Below the pieces are notes generated by a model. That model was given only the letters and a program-made list of their open reading frames with translations, was not told where the DNA came from and did no database searches. From positions 1 to 64,000 of the forward strand of contig JAJDVG010000053.1 in NCBI GenBank assembly GCA_022826245.1: 64,000 nt of DNA, in the 5' to 3' direction. Origin of the DNA: Gammaproteobacteria bacterium (lineage in GTDB: Bacteria > Pseudomonadota > Gammaproteobacteria > Steroidobacterales > Rariloculaceae). Position numbers and translations under genes: made by a program. Positions 8,042-16,442 of this stretch are shown here, in pieces. Every line of letters begins with the position of its first letter. The first letter of the stretch is position 1.

Positions 8042-8631
8042 GGATGCGCAACGTCGCCATCAGCCTCGTCGTTGCTGCCGCAACCGCCGCGTCCTTGAGC
8101 CTGAATGCCCAGGTGCCGGCTGACGGTGCCCAACTGCTTACCCAGAGCGGCTGCGCGGTCTGCCATGGCGCGGACGGGCAGGGAACGGCTGCCGGCCCGA
8201 GCCTCGATGCAAGCGCTTTGTCACTGGACGAATTTGTCGCATCGGTCAGGCAGGCGACGCGTACGATGCCTGCGTACGCTGCCGAGATCCTGCCTGACGA
8301 GGATCTGTCACGGATGTTTGCCTTTCTCGAGGCGCAGACCACGGAGCCCGCTTCGGCTGGCCGAGTCGATGTCGGAGCGGAGCTGTACTCGGCCTACGGC
8401 TGCTATTCCTGCCACGCCGACGAAGCCCAGGGCGGCCAGCACGGACCGCGGCTCGGACCCGATCCGATCACATACGCGCGATTCGAGTGGTACACGCGCC
8501 ATCCGACGCGAACGATGCCGCCGTACTCGACGGTCGTCCTGACGGATCAGGAAATGGCGGACATCTACGCTTTCGTCGAGGCGCAACCGCAGCCGCCGCC
8601 GCTGGAGAGCATCCCGCTGCTTGCGCCTTAA
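8038..8631 (+). CDS. Secreted dihaem cytochrome c
   Basis: A 197-residue protein with a Sec signal peptide (cleavage near LNA-QVPADG, residue 24) and two class-I cytochrome c domains, each with a haem attachment site: CAVCH at 39-43 and CYSCH at 122-126. Candidate methionine ligands are in the two TRTMPAY/PY segments (about residues 76-80, and again in the second domain). The start codon overlaps the stop of the Tat-exported TPP enzyme, so the two are translated together. A periplasmic electron-carrier role for that enzyme is the natural inference. The gene ends 10 bp from the convergent LVIVD gene. Confidence 0.88.
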   Translation: MRMRNVAISLVVAAATAASLSLNAQVPADGAQLLTQSGCAVCHGADGQGTAAGPSLDASALSLDEFVASVRQATRTMPAYAAEILPDEDLSRMFAFLEAQTTEPASAGRVDVGAELYSAYGCYSCHADEAQGGQHGPRLGPDPITYARFEWYTRHPTRTMPPYSTVVLTDQEMADIYAFVEAQPQPPPLESIPLLAP

Positions 8632-8640
8632 CGAACCCGC

Positions 8641-9963
8641 TCAGCCCTCGTACTCAAGCACGTTCAGCCCGGCGTTCCAGTCGGTGACATACATCAGGCC
8701 ATCGCTCCGAACGTAGGCATCGCAAGTCTTCGCCGCCCGCGTCACGTTCGGGCGCGGGTCGATCATCCGATCCGGAGTCGGCGGTACCCACCACGCGATC
8801 TCGCGCGGCGCGAACGCGTCCCGGATGTCGAACACGCGCACGCCGGCGTTGTTGTACGTCGCAAAGATGAGTTCATCGCTCTGCATGCTGTCCGGCCGGT
8901 TCTCATGCAGGTTGTGGGGGCCGAACGTGCCGAGCGTGCAGAAGTCGCGCTCGGCCGGTGTCGGCAGCGTCGAGATCGGCACGGGGTTGTCCTCCGCGCG
9001 CACGTCGACGATGAACGTATAGAAGGTGCCCTTTGCGCAGTTCTCCGCATTCGCTTCGTCGGCGACTACGACGAGATCGCGATCGGGCAGCGGAAGCGCC
9101 GTATGCGTGCCGCCCGGAAAGGGCGGCGACCAGTTGATCGCCGAGATCAGGGTGGGATTGGCGGGATCGCTGATGTCGTGGATCGTGAGCCCGCCGTCGC
9201 GCCAGGCCGCGTAGCCGCGGTCGCCGGCGGTGAGCATGTGGTGCAGCGCCAGGCGGCGGCCTTCGCCGAGCGTCGGCGTCTCGCCGGCCGCGCGGTTCAT
9301 GCCGGGCATCCACCACTGCGAGACGATCTCGGGACTCGTGATGTCGTTGAGGTCGACGATCGCGAGGATCGCGTCGGTGAAGCCGTCGAAGTGCGCGGCG
9401 ATGTAGGCGTAACGCCCGCCCGGCCACCAGAGCCGGTTGATGCCGAATCCGGGCATCTCGAGAAACGCGATCTCACGCATTTCCGCGGGATTCGAGATGT
9501 CGTGGATGCTCAGGCCCGAACGGAACGCCTGCGGGTCGGTGATGCTGTCGGCGAGGCTGTTCTCGAAGTAGCTGCGCATGTCGTCGTAGGACTGCATCGC
9601 GACGATATTCGCGCCGTTGGCGAGTAGCAGCAGGTCGTCGGCGACCTGCAGGTGATGGGTGCGCGTCTGTCCGCCGGCCGTGAAGAAGCCGACGGGGTTG
9701 AGGCTGCGCGGGTCGCTTGCGTCGAGGATGGTCACGCCGTTAGAGAACATGTGGCCGACGTAGATGTGGTCCCGGTTGAACATGACCTGGACGCTGTCGG
9801 GCCGGCCGCCGATGTCGCTATACGACAGGTGGCTTAGTCCCTGCCCGATGCCTTCGGGCGGGATGTTGGCTAGCTGCGCTCGGGCGGTTGGCGCGATCAG
9901 GCCGGAGCCTGCGGCGACACCGGCGATCCCGAACATGCAGTCGCGGCGCGTAATCGTTGTCAT
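8641..9963 (-). CDS. Tat-exported LVIVD-repeat beta-propeller protein
   Basis: A 440-residue protein with a twin-arginine signal (TRRDCMFGIAGVAAGSG, mature from about residue 30) and repeated LVIVD-type blades (for example VTILDASDPRSLNPVGFF, LSIHDISNPAEMREIAFLEM, LTIHDISDPANPTLISAI, VRVFDIRDAFAPREIAWW). LVIVD repeats form surface or periplasmic beta-propellers of unknown ligand. GGGGGAGA six bases before the ATG supports the start. The gene is transcribed toward the cytochrome/TPP pair. No catalytic motif was recognised, so a binding or scaffolding role is most likely. Confidence 0.75.
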   Translation of the reverse strand: MTTITRRDCMFGIAGVAAGSGLIAPTARAQLANIPPEGIGQGLSHLSYSDIGGRPDSVQVMFNRDHIYVGHMFSNGVTILDASDPRSLNPVGFFTAGGQTRTHHLQVADDLLLLANGANIVAMQSYDDMRSYFENSLADSITDPQAFRSGLSIHDISNPAEMREIAFLEMPGFGINRLWWPGGRYAYIAAHFDGFTDAILAIVDLNDITSPEIVSQWWMPGMNRAAGETPTLGEGRRLALHHMLTAGDRGYAAWRDGGLTIHDISDPANPTLISAINWSPPFPGGTHTALPLPDRDLVVVADEANAENCAKGTFYTFIVDVRAEDNPVPISTLPTPAERDFCTLGTFGPHNLHENRPDSMQSDELIFATYNNAGVRVFDIRDAFAPREIAWWVPPTPDRMIDPRPNVTRAAKTCDAYVRSDGLMYVTDWNAGLNVLEYEG

Positions 9964-10136
9964 GGCGTGTCTCCCCCGGCGCCACTCGCCGGCCCGATCG
10001 CGTGGTCCTTATCCTGTCGGCACCGACGCGACTGCGATCGGACGGAACGTCGTGAGCAGCAGCGCGAGAACCACGTTGCGAACGATGTAAATCTCAGTGC
10101 GAGTCAGCGTACATAATCGCGAGTTGACGGTTAAAA

Positions 10137-11054
10137 CTAAAGAACGTCCGCGGCGCGCATGACGGCCTCGCACTTGGAGCGAATCTCCGTAGCCATTTCA
10201 AATGGATCCGCCTGGACGATGTCCGCGCGGAAGAGCTCGACCGAAAGCGCCCCTGCATAGCCCTTCTCGGCAAGCGTGCGAATGATTCGTTCGACCGGAG
10301 CGATGCCGTCGCCAGGGATGATTCGTGAATCGTTGTTGATCAGTTCTCGCGGCCCGGCGGCAAGGTCCTGGAAGTGAGCGTGCCGAAGCTCGCCGGGCTC
10401 GAGCAGCTCAAGGTCCTCGAATTTGTTGAGACCGGACCAGAAGTGGAAGAAATCGAGCATCGGTTTGACGCTGGCGTGGCCGGCCTCGCGGATCGCGCGC
10501 AGCGTCGTCGGCAGCGTTGCCAGATGCGAGGACGTTCGGGTGAATTCGACCATGGCCGTCAGACCGTGCGCGGCGGTGATTTCGCCGACTTCGTAAATCG
10601 CGTCGGGCGTGGAGGCGTAGTCCTCCTGCGTGACCTCGCGCTGGGTGATAGAAGGCGCGTAAATCCGTTCGAGACCCAGTTCGACGAATTGATCGCATCT
10701 TCGTCGCCACGTTTCGAGCGACTCCTCTCGTGCCGGCCCGTAAATCCAGATGTCGGGCAGGACAGCGGCGGCGGAGACCGGCGTCAGTCCGTTATCGGTC
10801 AGGACTTGTCGCGCGCCGGCAAGCGTGTCCCCTGCCAGAAAGTCATCGAGCAGCCTATCGCTGAGTTCCACATACTGAATCCCGGCCCGCGCCCAGCCTT
10901 CGAGGGAACCGCGATAGCCGGCAGCGGCGGAAGTGTTCTGATGAATGGCGAGCATCATGCGGCCGCCCGGCGCGGCCTGCGCCTGAACCAGCCGCGGGAG
11001 CATCGCCGCCAGGGGAACGGCCAACAGTTCACGCCGAGTGGCCATCGGATTCAT
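10137..11054 (-). CDS. Exported sugar-phosphate isomerase/epimerase-like TIM-barrel protein
   Basis: About 305 residues with an N-terminal signal of Tat type (MATRRELLAVPLAAMLPRLVQA) followed by a xylose-isomerase-like TIM barrel: AIHQNTSAAAGYRGSLEGWARAG, MVEFTR, KPMLDFFHF, HAHFQDL and GDGIAPVERI are typical strand ends carrying metal ligands (E, D, H). Most relatives act on sugars or inositol derivatives; secreted versions are common but uncharacterised. GTG 11060, ATG 11054 and ATG 11045 are all possible starts. Its 5' end overlaps the small secreted ORF at 11029-11193, which in turn follows the DoxX-like gene, so the three look like one operon. Confidence 0.72.
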   Translation of the reverse strand: MNPMATRRELLAVPLAAMLPRLVQAQAAPGGRMMLAIHQNTSAAAGYRGSLEGWARAGIQYVELSDRLLDDFLAGDTLAGARQVLTDNGLTPVSAAAVLPDIWIYGPAREESLETWRRRCDQFVELGLERIYAPSITQREVTQEDYASTPDAIYEVGEITAAHGLTAMVEFTRTSSHLATLPTTLRAIREAGHASVKPMLDFFHFWSGLNKFEDLELLEPGELRHAHFQDLAAGPRELINNDSRIIPGDGIAPVERIIRTLAEKGYAGALSVELFRADIVQADPFEMATEIRSKCEAVMRAADVL

Positions 11055-11193
11055 CTTCACTCATCGACACAAACTGAGGATTCGCCGTGGTGTTCTCACG
11101 ACTGAGACTAATGCTTACGAGCTGCGCGAACAGCGGCGCGGAGGCCATCCCCATCAACGCGGCCAGCATTGCCGAGGCGGTCGTTTTACTCAT
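11029..11193 (-). CDS. Small secreted peptide, 54 residues, unknown
   Basis: A frame beginning MSKTTASAMLAALMGMASAPLFAQ has the profile of a Sec signal peptide (basic start, hydrophobic core, AQ cleavage site), followed by about 30 polar residues (SRENTTANPQFVSMSEDESDG). GGAG lies nine bases before the ATG. It sits between the DoxX-like gene (16 bp upstream) and the isomerase-like gene, whose start it overlaps by about 25-32 nt, so it may serve for translational coupling or be the remnant of a larger exported protein. No homologue is recognised. Confidence 0.4.
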   Translation of the reverse strand: MSKTTASAMLAALMGMASAPLFAQLVSISLSRENTTANPQFVSMSEDESDGHSA

Positions 11194-11209
11194 GACGATG
11201 AACTCCACT

Positions 11210-11605
11210 TCACAACTTGCGGTCAAGCGAGTGCGCATTGAATTCGATGTTGTGCAGCAATACGTAGAAGCTCAGTGCGTAGATCAGGTGCCGGGCGACG
11301 ATCTCCCAGTTCTGCAGGATGATCATCCCGAACACCAGTGTGTACATGAGGATCATTGAAGCGACGAGCGCCCAGCGCGTCTTGTAGCCGACGAGCAGCA
11401 GAACGCCGACCACCACTTCGACGCCGGGGATGAGCCTGGCTTCGAGGGTCACGAGCCACATCGGGAGCCAGGTCTCGGCGAACTGCGCCTGCGTCGCCTC
11501 GACGAAAGCGCTGTAGGCCGGACCAAGGCGAATGGCCCCATGCCAGAACATGTTGATGGCCATGAATACCCTGAACAGGGTGTAGGCGAGTGCCTTGTCG
11601 TTCAT
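11210..11605 (-). CDS. DoxX-like four-helix membrane protein
   Basis: 131 residues with four predicted transmembrane helices (about 8-28, 50-72, 78-98 and 105-122). The pattern LFRVFMAINMFWHGAIRLG followed by PGVEVVVGVLLLVGYKTRWALVA is that of the DoxX/SURF4-like family of small inner-membrane proteins linked to thiol, sulfur or redox homeostasis. The start at 11605 (MNDKALAY) is chosen because GGGAGAG precedes it by five bases; the frame could extend further upstream without a better signal. First gene of the run with the small peptide and the isomerase-like gene. Confidence 0.7.
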   Translation of the reverse strand: MNDKALAYTLFRVFMAINMFWHGAIRLGPAYSAFVEATQAQFAETWLPMWLVTLEARLIPGVEVVVGVLLLVGYKTRWALVASMILMYTLVFGMIILQNWEIVARHLIYALSFYVLLHNIEFNAHSLDRKL

Positions 11606-11810
11606 CGTCTCTCCCATTTTCGGACATGGTAGCTCGCTCGCCGGACGAGACAACGTTGCTTGTCTCGCGTGCGGGTCAAGCACCCGAGGAGCCTGCGCTT
11701 CAGGAATTCGCGACTTCGCGCGGCGCAGGTTCCCGGCGTTCGCCCGCCAGGCCCGAAACTTTTGCTATAACCTGAACGGACCCACCGAACCTTACGGGAA
11801 GGACGGCGAT

Positions 11811-13322
11811 ATGGCCAAACGTGACCAGTTCTCGAGTCCCGCGCGTCCACAAGAGTTCGACCACGAACCCGTTTCCCGCCGCCGTGTCCTGTCCGGGGCC
11901 GCCGCGCTCGCGGCCGCTTCGGCCGGCGCCGGGCTCTTCGGCTGCCGGCCGGCCGCCGTGCCGAGCGGCGCACCAGCCGCCTCAACGCCGAGCAGCGCTC
12001 CAGCGGCGCCGCCTCCGCCGAGCGGCGACGTCGTCCTTCGCGGCGCCACGGTGATCTCGATGGATGGCGACGTCGGCGACTTCGAGTCGGCCGACATCCT
12101 CATCGAAGGCGAGCAGATCGCCGCCGTCGGTCCCGGTCTCGAGACCTCGGCCGAGGCCGTCGACGCCTCGAACATGATCGCGATGCCCGGCTTCGTCGAC
12201 ACGCACCGCCACATGTGGCAGGGCTCGCTGCGGAACATCCTGCCGAACGGGCTCCTGAGTGACTACGGGCGCGATATCACGGGCTCGGCCCGCCGGGTGT
12301 ACCGCCCGGAAGACGCCTACATCGGCGATCTTGTCATAGCGCTCGGTGCGATCAACGCGGGTGTCACGACCGTGCTCGACTGGTCCCACATCGGTAACAG
12401 CCCCGAGCACACGGACGCCGCCATCGACGGACTCGCGGAGTCCGGGCTTCGAAGTGTTTACGCCTACGGCGGCGGCGTGGCCGGACCCGACAACCGCTAT
12501 CCCGATGACATCCGCAGGCTCAGAGCCGAGCGCTTCTCGTCCGACGACCAACTGCTCACGCTGGCGCTTGCGGCCGGCACGAACACGGAGCATTGGGCCG
12601 TCGCGCGCGAGGTCGGCGCGCCGATCACGCTGCACGTGAACGGCAGCGGGCAGTTGCTGCCGCTCGCCGACGCCATGGGTCCGGACGTCACCTACATCCA
12701 TGCGCCGAACCTGACGGAAGAGGAATGGCGGCTCGTCGTCGACACGGGCGGCCACATCTCGATCGCGGCGCCGATCGAGATGGAGATGGGCCACGGCATA
12801 CCGCCGATCCAGCAGGCGCTCGACCACGGCATCCGGCCGAGTCTGAGCACCGACGTGGAGACCGAGATGCCCGGCGACTTCTTCACGCAGATGCAGTCGG
12901 TATTCACGCTGCAGCGCATGCAGGCGCTGGCGCGCCGGCGGGACGGCGACCCGGAAGCGCCGGAACTCATCAGCGTGCAGGACGTGGTTGAGTTCGCGAC
13001 GATTCAGGGCGCCATCGACAACGCCCTCGGCTCGAGAACCGGCAGCCTCACGCCCGGCAAGCAGGCCGACGTCATCCTGTTGCGCAAGGACGCGATCAAC
13101 GTGATGCCCGTCAACAACGCCTACGGCGCCGTCGTGCTCGGCATGGATACGAGCAACGTCGATACGGTATTCATCGCCGGTCAGGCGAGGAAGTGGCAAG
13201 GCGCGCTCACTAACGTCGACCTCGACCGCGTCGAGCGGCTCGTCAACGAGTCACGCGACTACGTCGTCTCCGCCGCAGGCTGGCCGGCGACGCTGTTCGG
13301 GGGTTACCTGCCCGGGCACTGA
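11811..13322 (+). CDS. Tat-exported amidohydrolase lipoprotein (cytosine/triazine-deaminase-like)
   Basis: 503 residues. GGAAGGA seven bases before the ATG at 11811 fixes the start. The N-terminus has SRRRVLSG (RR at 23-25) and ends in LFGC (Cys45), so it is probably a Tat-exported lipoprotein, followed by a Pro/Ala linker to about residue 72. The amidohydrolase fold starts at VVLRGATVIS. Metal-binding THRH is at 131-134, with later TLHVNG and STDVE segments supplying ligands, and the family C-terminal pattern LGSRTGSLTPGKQADVILL. Relatives deaminate or dechlorinate N-heterocycles (Atz/Trz, 8-oxoguanine deaminase). A TetR regulator follows 188 bp downstream. Confidence 0.82.
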   Translation: MAKRDQFSSPARPQEFDHEPVSRRRVLSGAAALAAASAGAGLFGCRPAAVPSGAPAASTPSSAPAAPPPPSGDVVLRGATVISMDGDVGDFESADILIEGEQIAAVGPGLETSAEAVDASNMIAMPGFVDTHRHMWQGSLRNILPNGLLSDYGRDITGSARRVYRPEDAYIGDLVIALGAINAGVTTVLDWSHIGNSPEHTDAAIDGLAESGLRSVYAYGGGVAGPDNRYPDDIRRLRAERFSSDDQLLTLALAAGTNTEHWAVAREVGAPITLHVNGSGQLLPLADAMGPDVTYIHAPNLTEEEWRLVVDTGGHISIAAPIEMEMGHGIPPIQQALDHGIRPSLSTDVETEMPGDFFTQMQSVFTLQRMQALARRRDGDPEAPELISVQDVVEFATIQGAIDNALGSRTGSLTPGKQADVILLRKDAINVMPVNNAYGAVVLGMDTSNVDTVFIAGQARKWQGALTNVDLDRVERLVNESRDYVVSAAGWPATLFGGYLPGH

Positions 13323-13510
13323 GGCCCGACGGGACAAGCCGCCGATGCGCTGCTCGAATGTCTTTCCGGCGCGGACTTCGCCGCAGCGCTCGCGATTAAC
13401 GGCATGGAATCGGTCGGTCCATAAGCGTTCTTCGCAGGCCATCAACTGTAGGCAGCGCGAAGCGCCTTACGGGGTTACAATAATCGCTTCGCAACGCCGG
13501 TAGGGGACGG

Positions 13511-14176
13511 ATGGCAGCAAGAGTCGAAGCTCGGGTGACGGGCCGCCGGGAGCGGAACAAGCAACAGAAGCACGATCGGATCGTCACTGCGGCCAGGGCG
13601 CTCTTTTACGCCCAGGGGTACAAGAAGACGACGACGCAGCAGATCGCGCACGCGGCGCAGGTCGCTAGCGGCACGCTGTTCCTCTATGCGAAGACGAAGG
13701 AAGACCTGTTGATCATGGTCTTCTACGAAGAGTTCATCGCGATCATCGATGCGATTCCGGTGCGCGCCGATGACGCCCGCCCCGTGGAAGAGCAGGTCAT
13801 GGCGTTGTTCAAGGTGCTGCTCGACTATCACGAGCACGACATCGATCTCTCGCGAGAGCTCATGAAGGTGCTCACTTTCGTACCGGATCCGGACAGACGC
13901 GACGACCTTCGCGAAGTCGTTTACGCGATCGAAAGAAAACTGCACAAGATCATCGTGAACTCCCAGGAAAAGGGGGTGCTGAGCGAAAAGACCTGCCCGC
14001 TGAACATGGCGCGGATCCTGTTCCGCGTGTACTACCACTGCATGCTGGTCTGGCTGGGCGGTTACTACGCGGACGGGAACGAACGCGACGAGGATCTGCG
14101 TGGAATGATCCACGGCGTGTTCTGCCCGGTCTACGCCGACAGTGACGAATCCGGCGCGACGTGCATAGCGCGCTAG
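13511..14176 (+). CDS. TetR-family transcriptional regulator
   Basis: 221 residues with an N-terminal TetR helix-turn-helix (about residues 20-65: RIVTAARALFYAQGYKKTTTQQIAHAAQVASGTLFLYAKTKEDLL, given here only to define the domain span by its first and last blocks RIVTAARALF and FLYAKTKEDLL) and a helical ligand-binding C-terminus. A TACAAT at 13476-13481 is a plausible -10. It is downstream of the amidohydrolase and convergent with the cytochrome gene, whose stop lies 5 bp away. It may control the amidohydrolase or itself; its ligand is unknown. Confidence 0.88.
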   Translation: MAARVEARVTGRRERNKQQKHDRIVTAARALFYAQGYKKTTTQQIAHAAQVASGTLFLYAKTKEDLLIMVFYEEFIAIIDAIPVRADDARPVEEQVMALFKVLLDYHEHDIDLSRELMKVLTFVPDPDRRDDLREVVYAIERKLHKIIVNSQEKGVLSEKTCPLNMARILFRVYYHCMLVWLGGYYADGNERDEDLRGMIHGVFCPVYADSDESGATCIAR

Positions 14177-14180
14177 CCGC

Positions 14181-15107
14181 TTACGGATCGAGCGTCGCCA
14201 GATAAGCCGCCAGCGCGACGATGTCCTCGTCCGTGAGGTTGGCAACGGTCGCGTCCATTAGTACGGCCATTGGCCCGGCACGCACTCCGGTCTTGATGTC
14301 ATTGAGTTGACGCACCGTGTAGATGGGTGACGCTCCTGCGATGGCCGGGATGTCGGCCAGCCCCGTCAGGTCCTGGCCATGGCAGATCGCACATTGAATG
14401 GTTCTGCCGTCGGCGCCGGTCCTCGCAAGTTCCTCGCCCCGGGCGATGCTGCCGACCGGTACATAGGCCATGAAGCCGGAATACGGGTGGCGAGCGGTAG
14501 CGAGTTCGCGATCCTGCGGAAACTCGAGAATCCGGTTGCCGAGCGGTTCCGTACCGCCATCCGGATGCCGAAACCGCATGCGCCCGTCGCCGACGTAGCT
14601 TCTGGGCACCGTATCGCTCTCGATGACATCCCCCACCCAATCGATCGGCTCGATCGCCGCGTAATATTCGGCGGCCGCGAGCGCGTCTTCATCGGAAATC
14701 GCCTCGCCGATGCCGTTCATCCAGTAGCGGTCGACTCGCGCGCCGCTCCTGAAGTCGGCCATCTGCCGCATGAAGTAACTGACGGGCAGGCCCGCGAGCT
14801 GCGACGACTCCGGGTGTCCCATGCCGGATGTCAGGTGGCAGGAAGCGCAGGCCCGGATGACCTCGCCGTCGCCGCTCGCCACAACTTCGGGCAACGGCGC
14901 ATGGTCGTCGGGAAACCAGTCCGGCGGATTGAAGAGATCGTCGATCTCGACCTGCGTGTAGCTCCGGTCGCTGCCGGGCACGGTCCTCGGGGCGTTTTCG
15001 TCGATTTCGTGGAGTTGCTCCTCGAAAACCTGGTACGCCCATTCGAAATTGGTTTGTGCCGTCGCAACCATGGGCAGCAGAGCCAACGCAGCTACAAGCC
15101 GTTTCAC
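14181..15107 (-). CDS. Exported dihaem cytochrome c
   Basis: 308 residues from a GTG at 15107, chosen because AAGGGGGA lies six bases upstream and because it gives a textbook signal peptide (MKRLVAALALLPMVATAQ). The longer ATG frame has no ribosome-binding site. Two haem-binding sites are present: CASCH at 87-91 and CAICH about 150 residues later, with the second followed by GQDLTGLADIPAIAG as in cytochrome c553/c4-type domains. The last 30 residues are a standard C-terminal haem-packing helix. It probably carries electrons between periplasmic dehydrogenases and terminal oxidases. No dehydrogenase is directly adjacent. Confidence 0.85.
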   Translation of the reverse strand: MKRLVAALALLPMVATAQTNFEWAYQVFEEQLHEIDENAPRTVPGSDRSYTQVEIDDLFNPPDWFPDDHAPLPEVVASGDGEVIRACASCHLTSGMGHPESSQLAGLPVSYFMRQMADFRSGARVDRYWMNGIGEAISDEDALAAAEYYAAIEPIDWVGDVIESDTVPRSYVGDGRMRFRHPDGGTEPLGNRILEFPQDRELATARHPYSGFMAYVPVGSIARGEELARTGADGRTIQCAICHGQDLTGLADIPAIAGASPIYTVRQLNDIKTGVRAGPMAVLMDATVANLTDEDIVALAAYLATLDP

Positions 15108-15185
15108 GATATTCCCCCTTCGCATTCGCGGTCGGCCGGAGTTTCCCGTTTCGGAGACGGTAAACACTTCCGGCTGCAGGTTCTC

Positions 15186-16424
15186 CTAGCGAGTAAACGC
15201 CCCGGCTTCCTTGAGCCCGGCGATCTCGTTGTCCGAGTAGCCGAGCACCTCGCTCAGGATCTCGTCCGTATGCTCGCCGAGCAGCGGCGAGCGCTTCACC
15301 TCGACGGGCGAATCCGAAAGCTTGATCGGACAGCCGAGGTTGACCCACTTGCCGCGCTCGGGGTGATCGAGTTCGACCATCATTTCCCTGAGCTTGACGT
15401 GTTCGTCGTCGATGAGGTCCTCGGTGCTCATGATCGGGCCGCAGGGCACGTCGATTTCGTTGAGGATCGCCATGAACTCGCGTTTCGTGTAGCTCGACGC
15501 GTAGTCCTCCAGCATCTGCCACATCTCGGCCTGGTTCGCGCGCCTGACGTCGATGTTGTCGAAGCGCGGGTCCGCAGCAAGCTTGTCGCCGCCGATGCAC
15601 TTGGCGAGCGAGTTCCAGACATGTTCCTGGACGACGACGTAGAGGTAGTCGTTCGGCCCGCCGGGCTTGCACTTGACCGCGTTGCCGAGCTGGCCGCCGC
15701 CCGAATCGTTGCCGGCGCGCGGGGTGAACGACTCGAAGTCCTGGCGCGAATATTCCGGCAGCGGGCCGCGTTCGATGCGCTGGTGGTCGCGCCATTTGAC
15801 GCGCGCCAGGTTCATGACGCAGTCCATCATCGCGCACTCGACGTACTGGCCGCGGCCGGTGCGTTCGCGTTGCAGGAGTGCGGCGAGGATGCCGGCCATG
15901 AGGTGCACGCCCGTGCCGGAGTCGCCGATCTGCGCGCCCGTCGCGAACGGCGGGCCTTCCGGCACGCCCGTCGTGCTCATCGCACCGCCCATGGCCTGCG
16001 CGACGTTTTCGTAGGCCTTGAACGCCGCATAGGGCCCTTCCGTGCCGAATCCCTTGATCGAGGCCATGACGATGTGCGGGTTGATCTCGTGGACCGTCTC
16101 CCAGCCGAAGCCGAGCCGATTCAGGACTCCCGGCCCGAAGTTCTCCATGACGACATCGCAGATCTTGAGCAGCTTCGTGAAGACGGCCTTGCCCTGCTCG
16201 TTCTTGAGGTTCACGGTGATCGAGCGCTTGTTGCAGTTGAGCATCGTGAAATAGAGGCTGTCAGCGTCGGGGATGTCGCGAAGCTGCTTGCGCGTTGCAT
16301 CACCGGCCGGCGACTCGAGCTTGATGACGTCGGCGCCGAGAAAGCCCATGAGCTGGCTCGAGGTCGGCCCCGCCTGCACGTGCGTCATGTCGAGGATGCG
16401 GATGCCGGATAGCGCCTTGTCCAT
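15186..16424 (-). CDS. frc: Formyl-CoA:oxalate CoA-transferase-like family III CoA-transferase
   Basis: 412 residues, full length for CaiB/BaiF (family III) CoA-transferases. It resembles Frc of Oxalobacter and YfdW of E. coli through most of its length: THVQAGPTSSQLMGFLGADV at 14-33, SLYFTMLNCNKRSI, VMENFGPGVLNRLGF, YENVAQAMGGA, the catalytic aspartate in GDSGTGVHLM (Asp168; Asp169 in Oxalobacter Frc) and the glycine loop GGGQ. Frc moves CoA from formyl-CoA to oxalate. It lies 18 bp after a TPP lyase gene, the usual frc-oxc pairing for oxalate breakdown. Another short-chain dicarboxylate substrate is possible. Confidence 0.8.
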   Translation of the reverse strand: MDKALSGIRILDMTHVQAGPTSSQLMGFLGADVIKLESPAGDATRKQLRDIPDADSLYFTMLNCNKRSITVNLKNEQGKAVFTKLLKICDVVMENFGPGVLNRLGFGWETVHEINPHIVMASIKGFGTEGPYAAFKAYENVAQAMGGAMSTTGVPEGPPFATGAQIGDSGTGVHLMAGILAALLQRERTGRGQYVECAMMDCVMNLARVKWRDHQRIERGPLPEYSRQDFESFTPRAGNDSGGGQLGNAVKCKPGGPNDYLYVVVQEHVWNSLAKCIGGDKLAADPRFDNIDVRRANQAEMWQMLEDYASSYTKREFMAILNEIDVPCGPIMSTEDLIDDEHVKLREMMVELDHPERGKWVNLGCPIKLSDSPVEVKRSPLLGEHTDEILSEVLGYSDNEIAGLKEAGAFTR

Positions 16425-16442
16425 GATTCGGATGCCCCGACG

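Noticed and set aside
14181..15167. Longer ATG start (15167 or 15125) for the second cytochrome
   Set aside because: Neither has a ribosome-binding site, and both would put a polar extension before the signal peptide; the GTG at 15107 has AAGGGGGA at the right distance.
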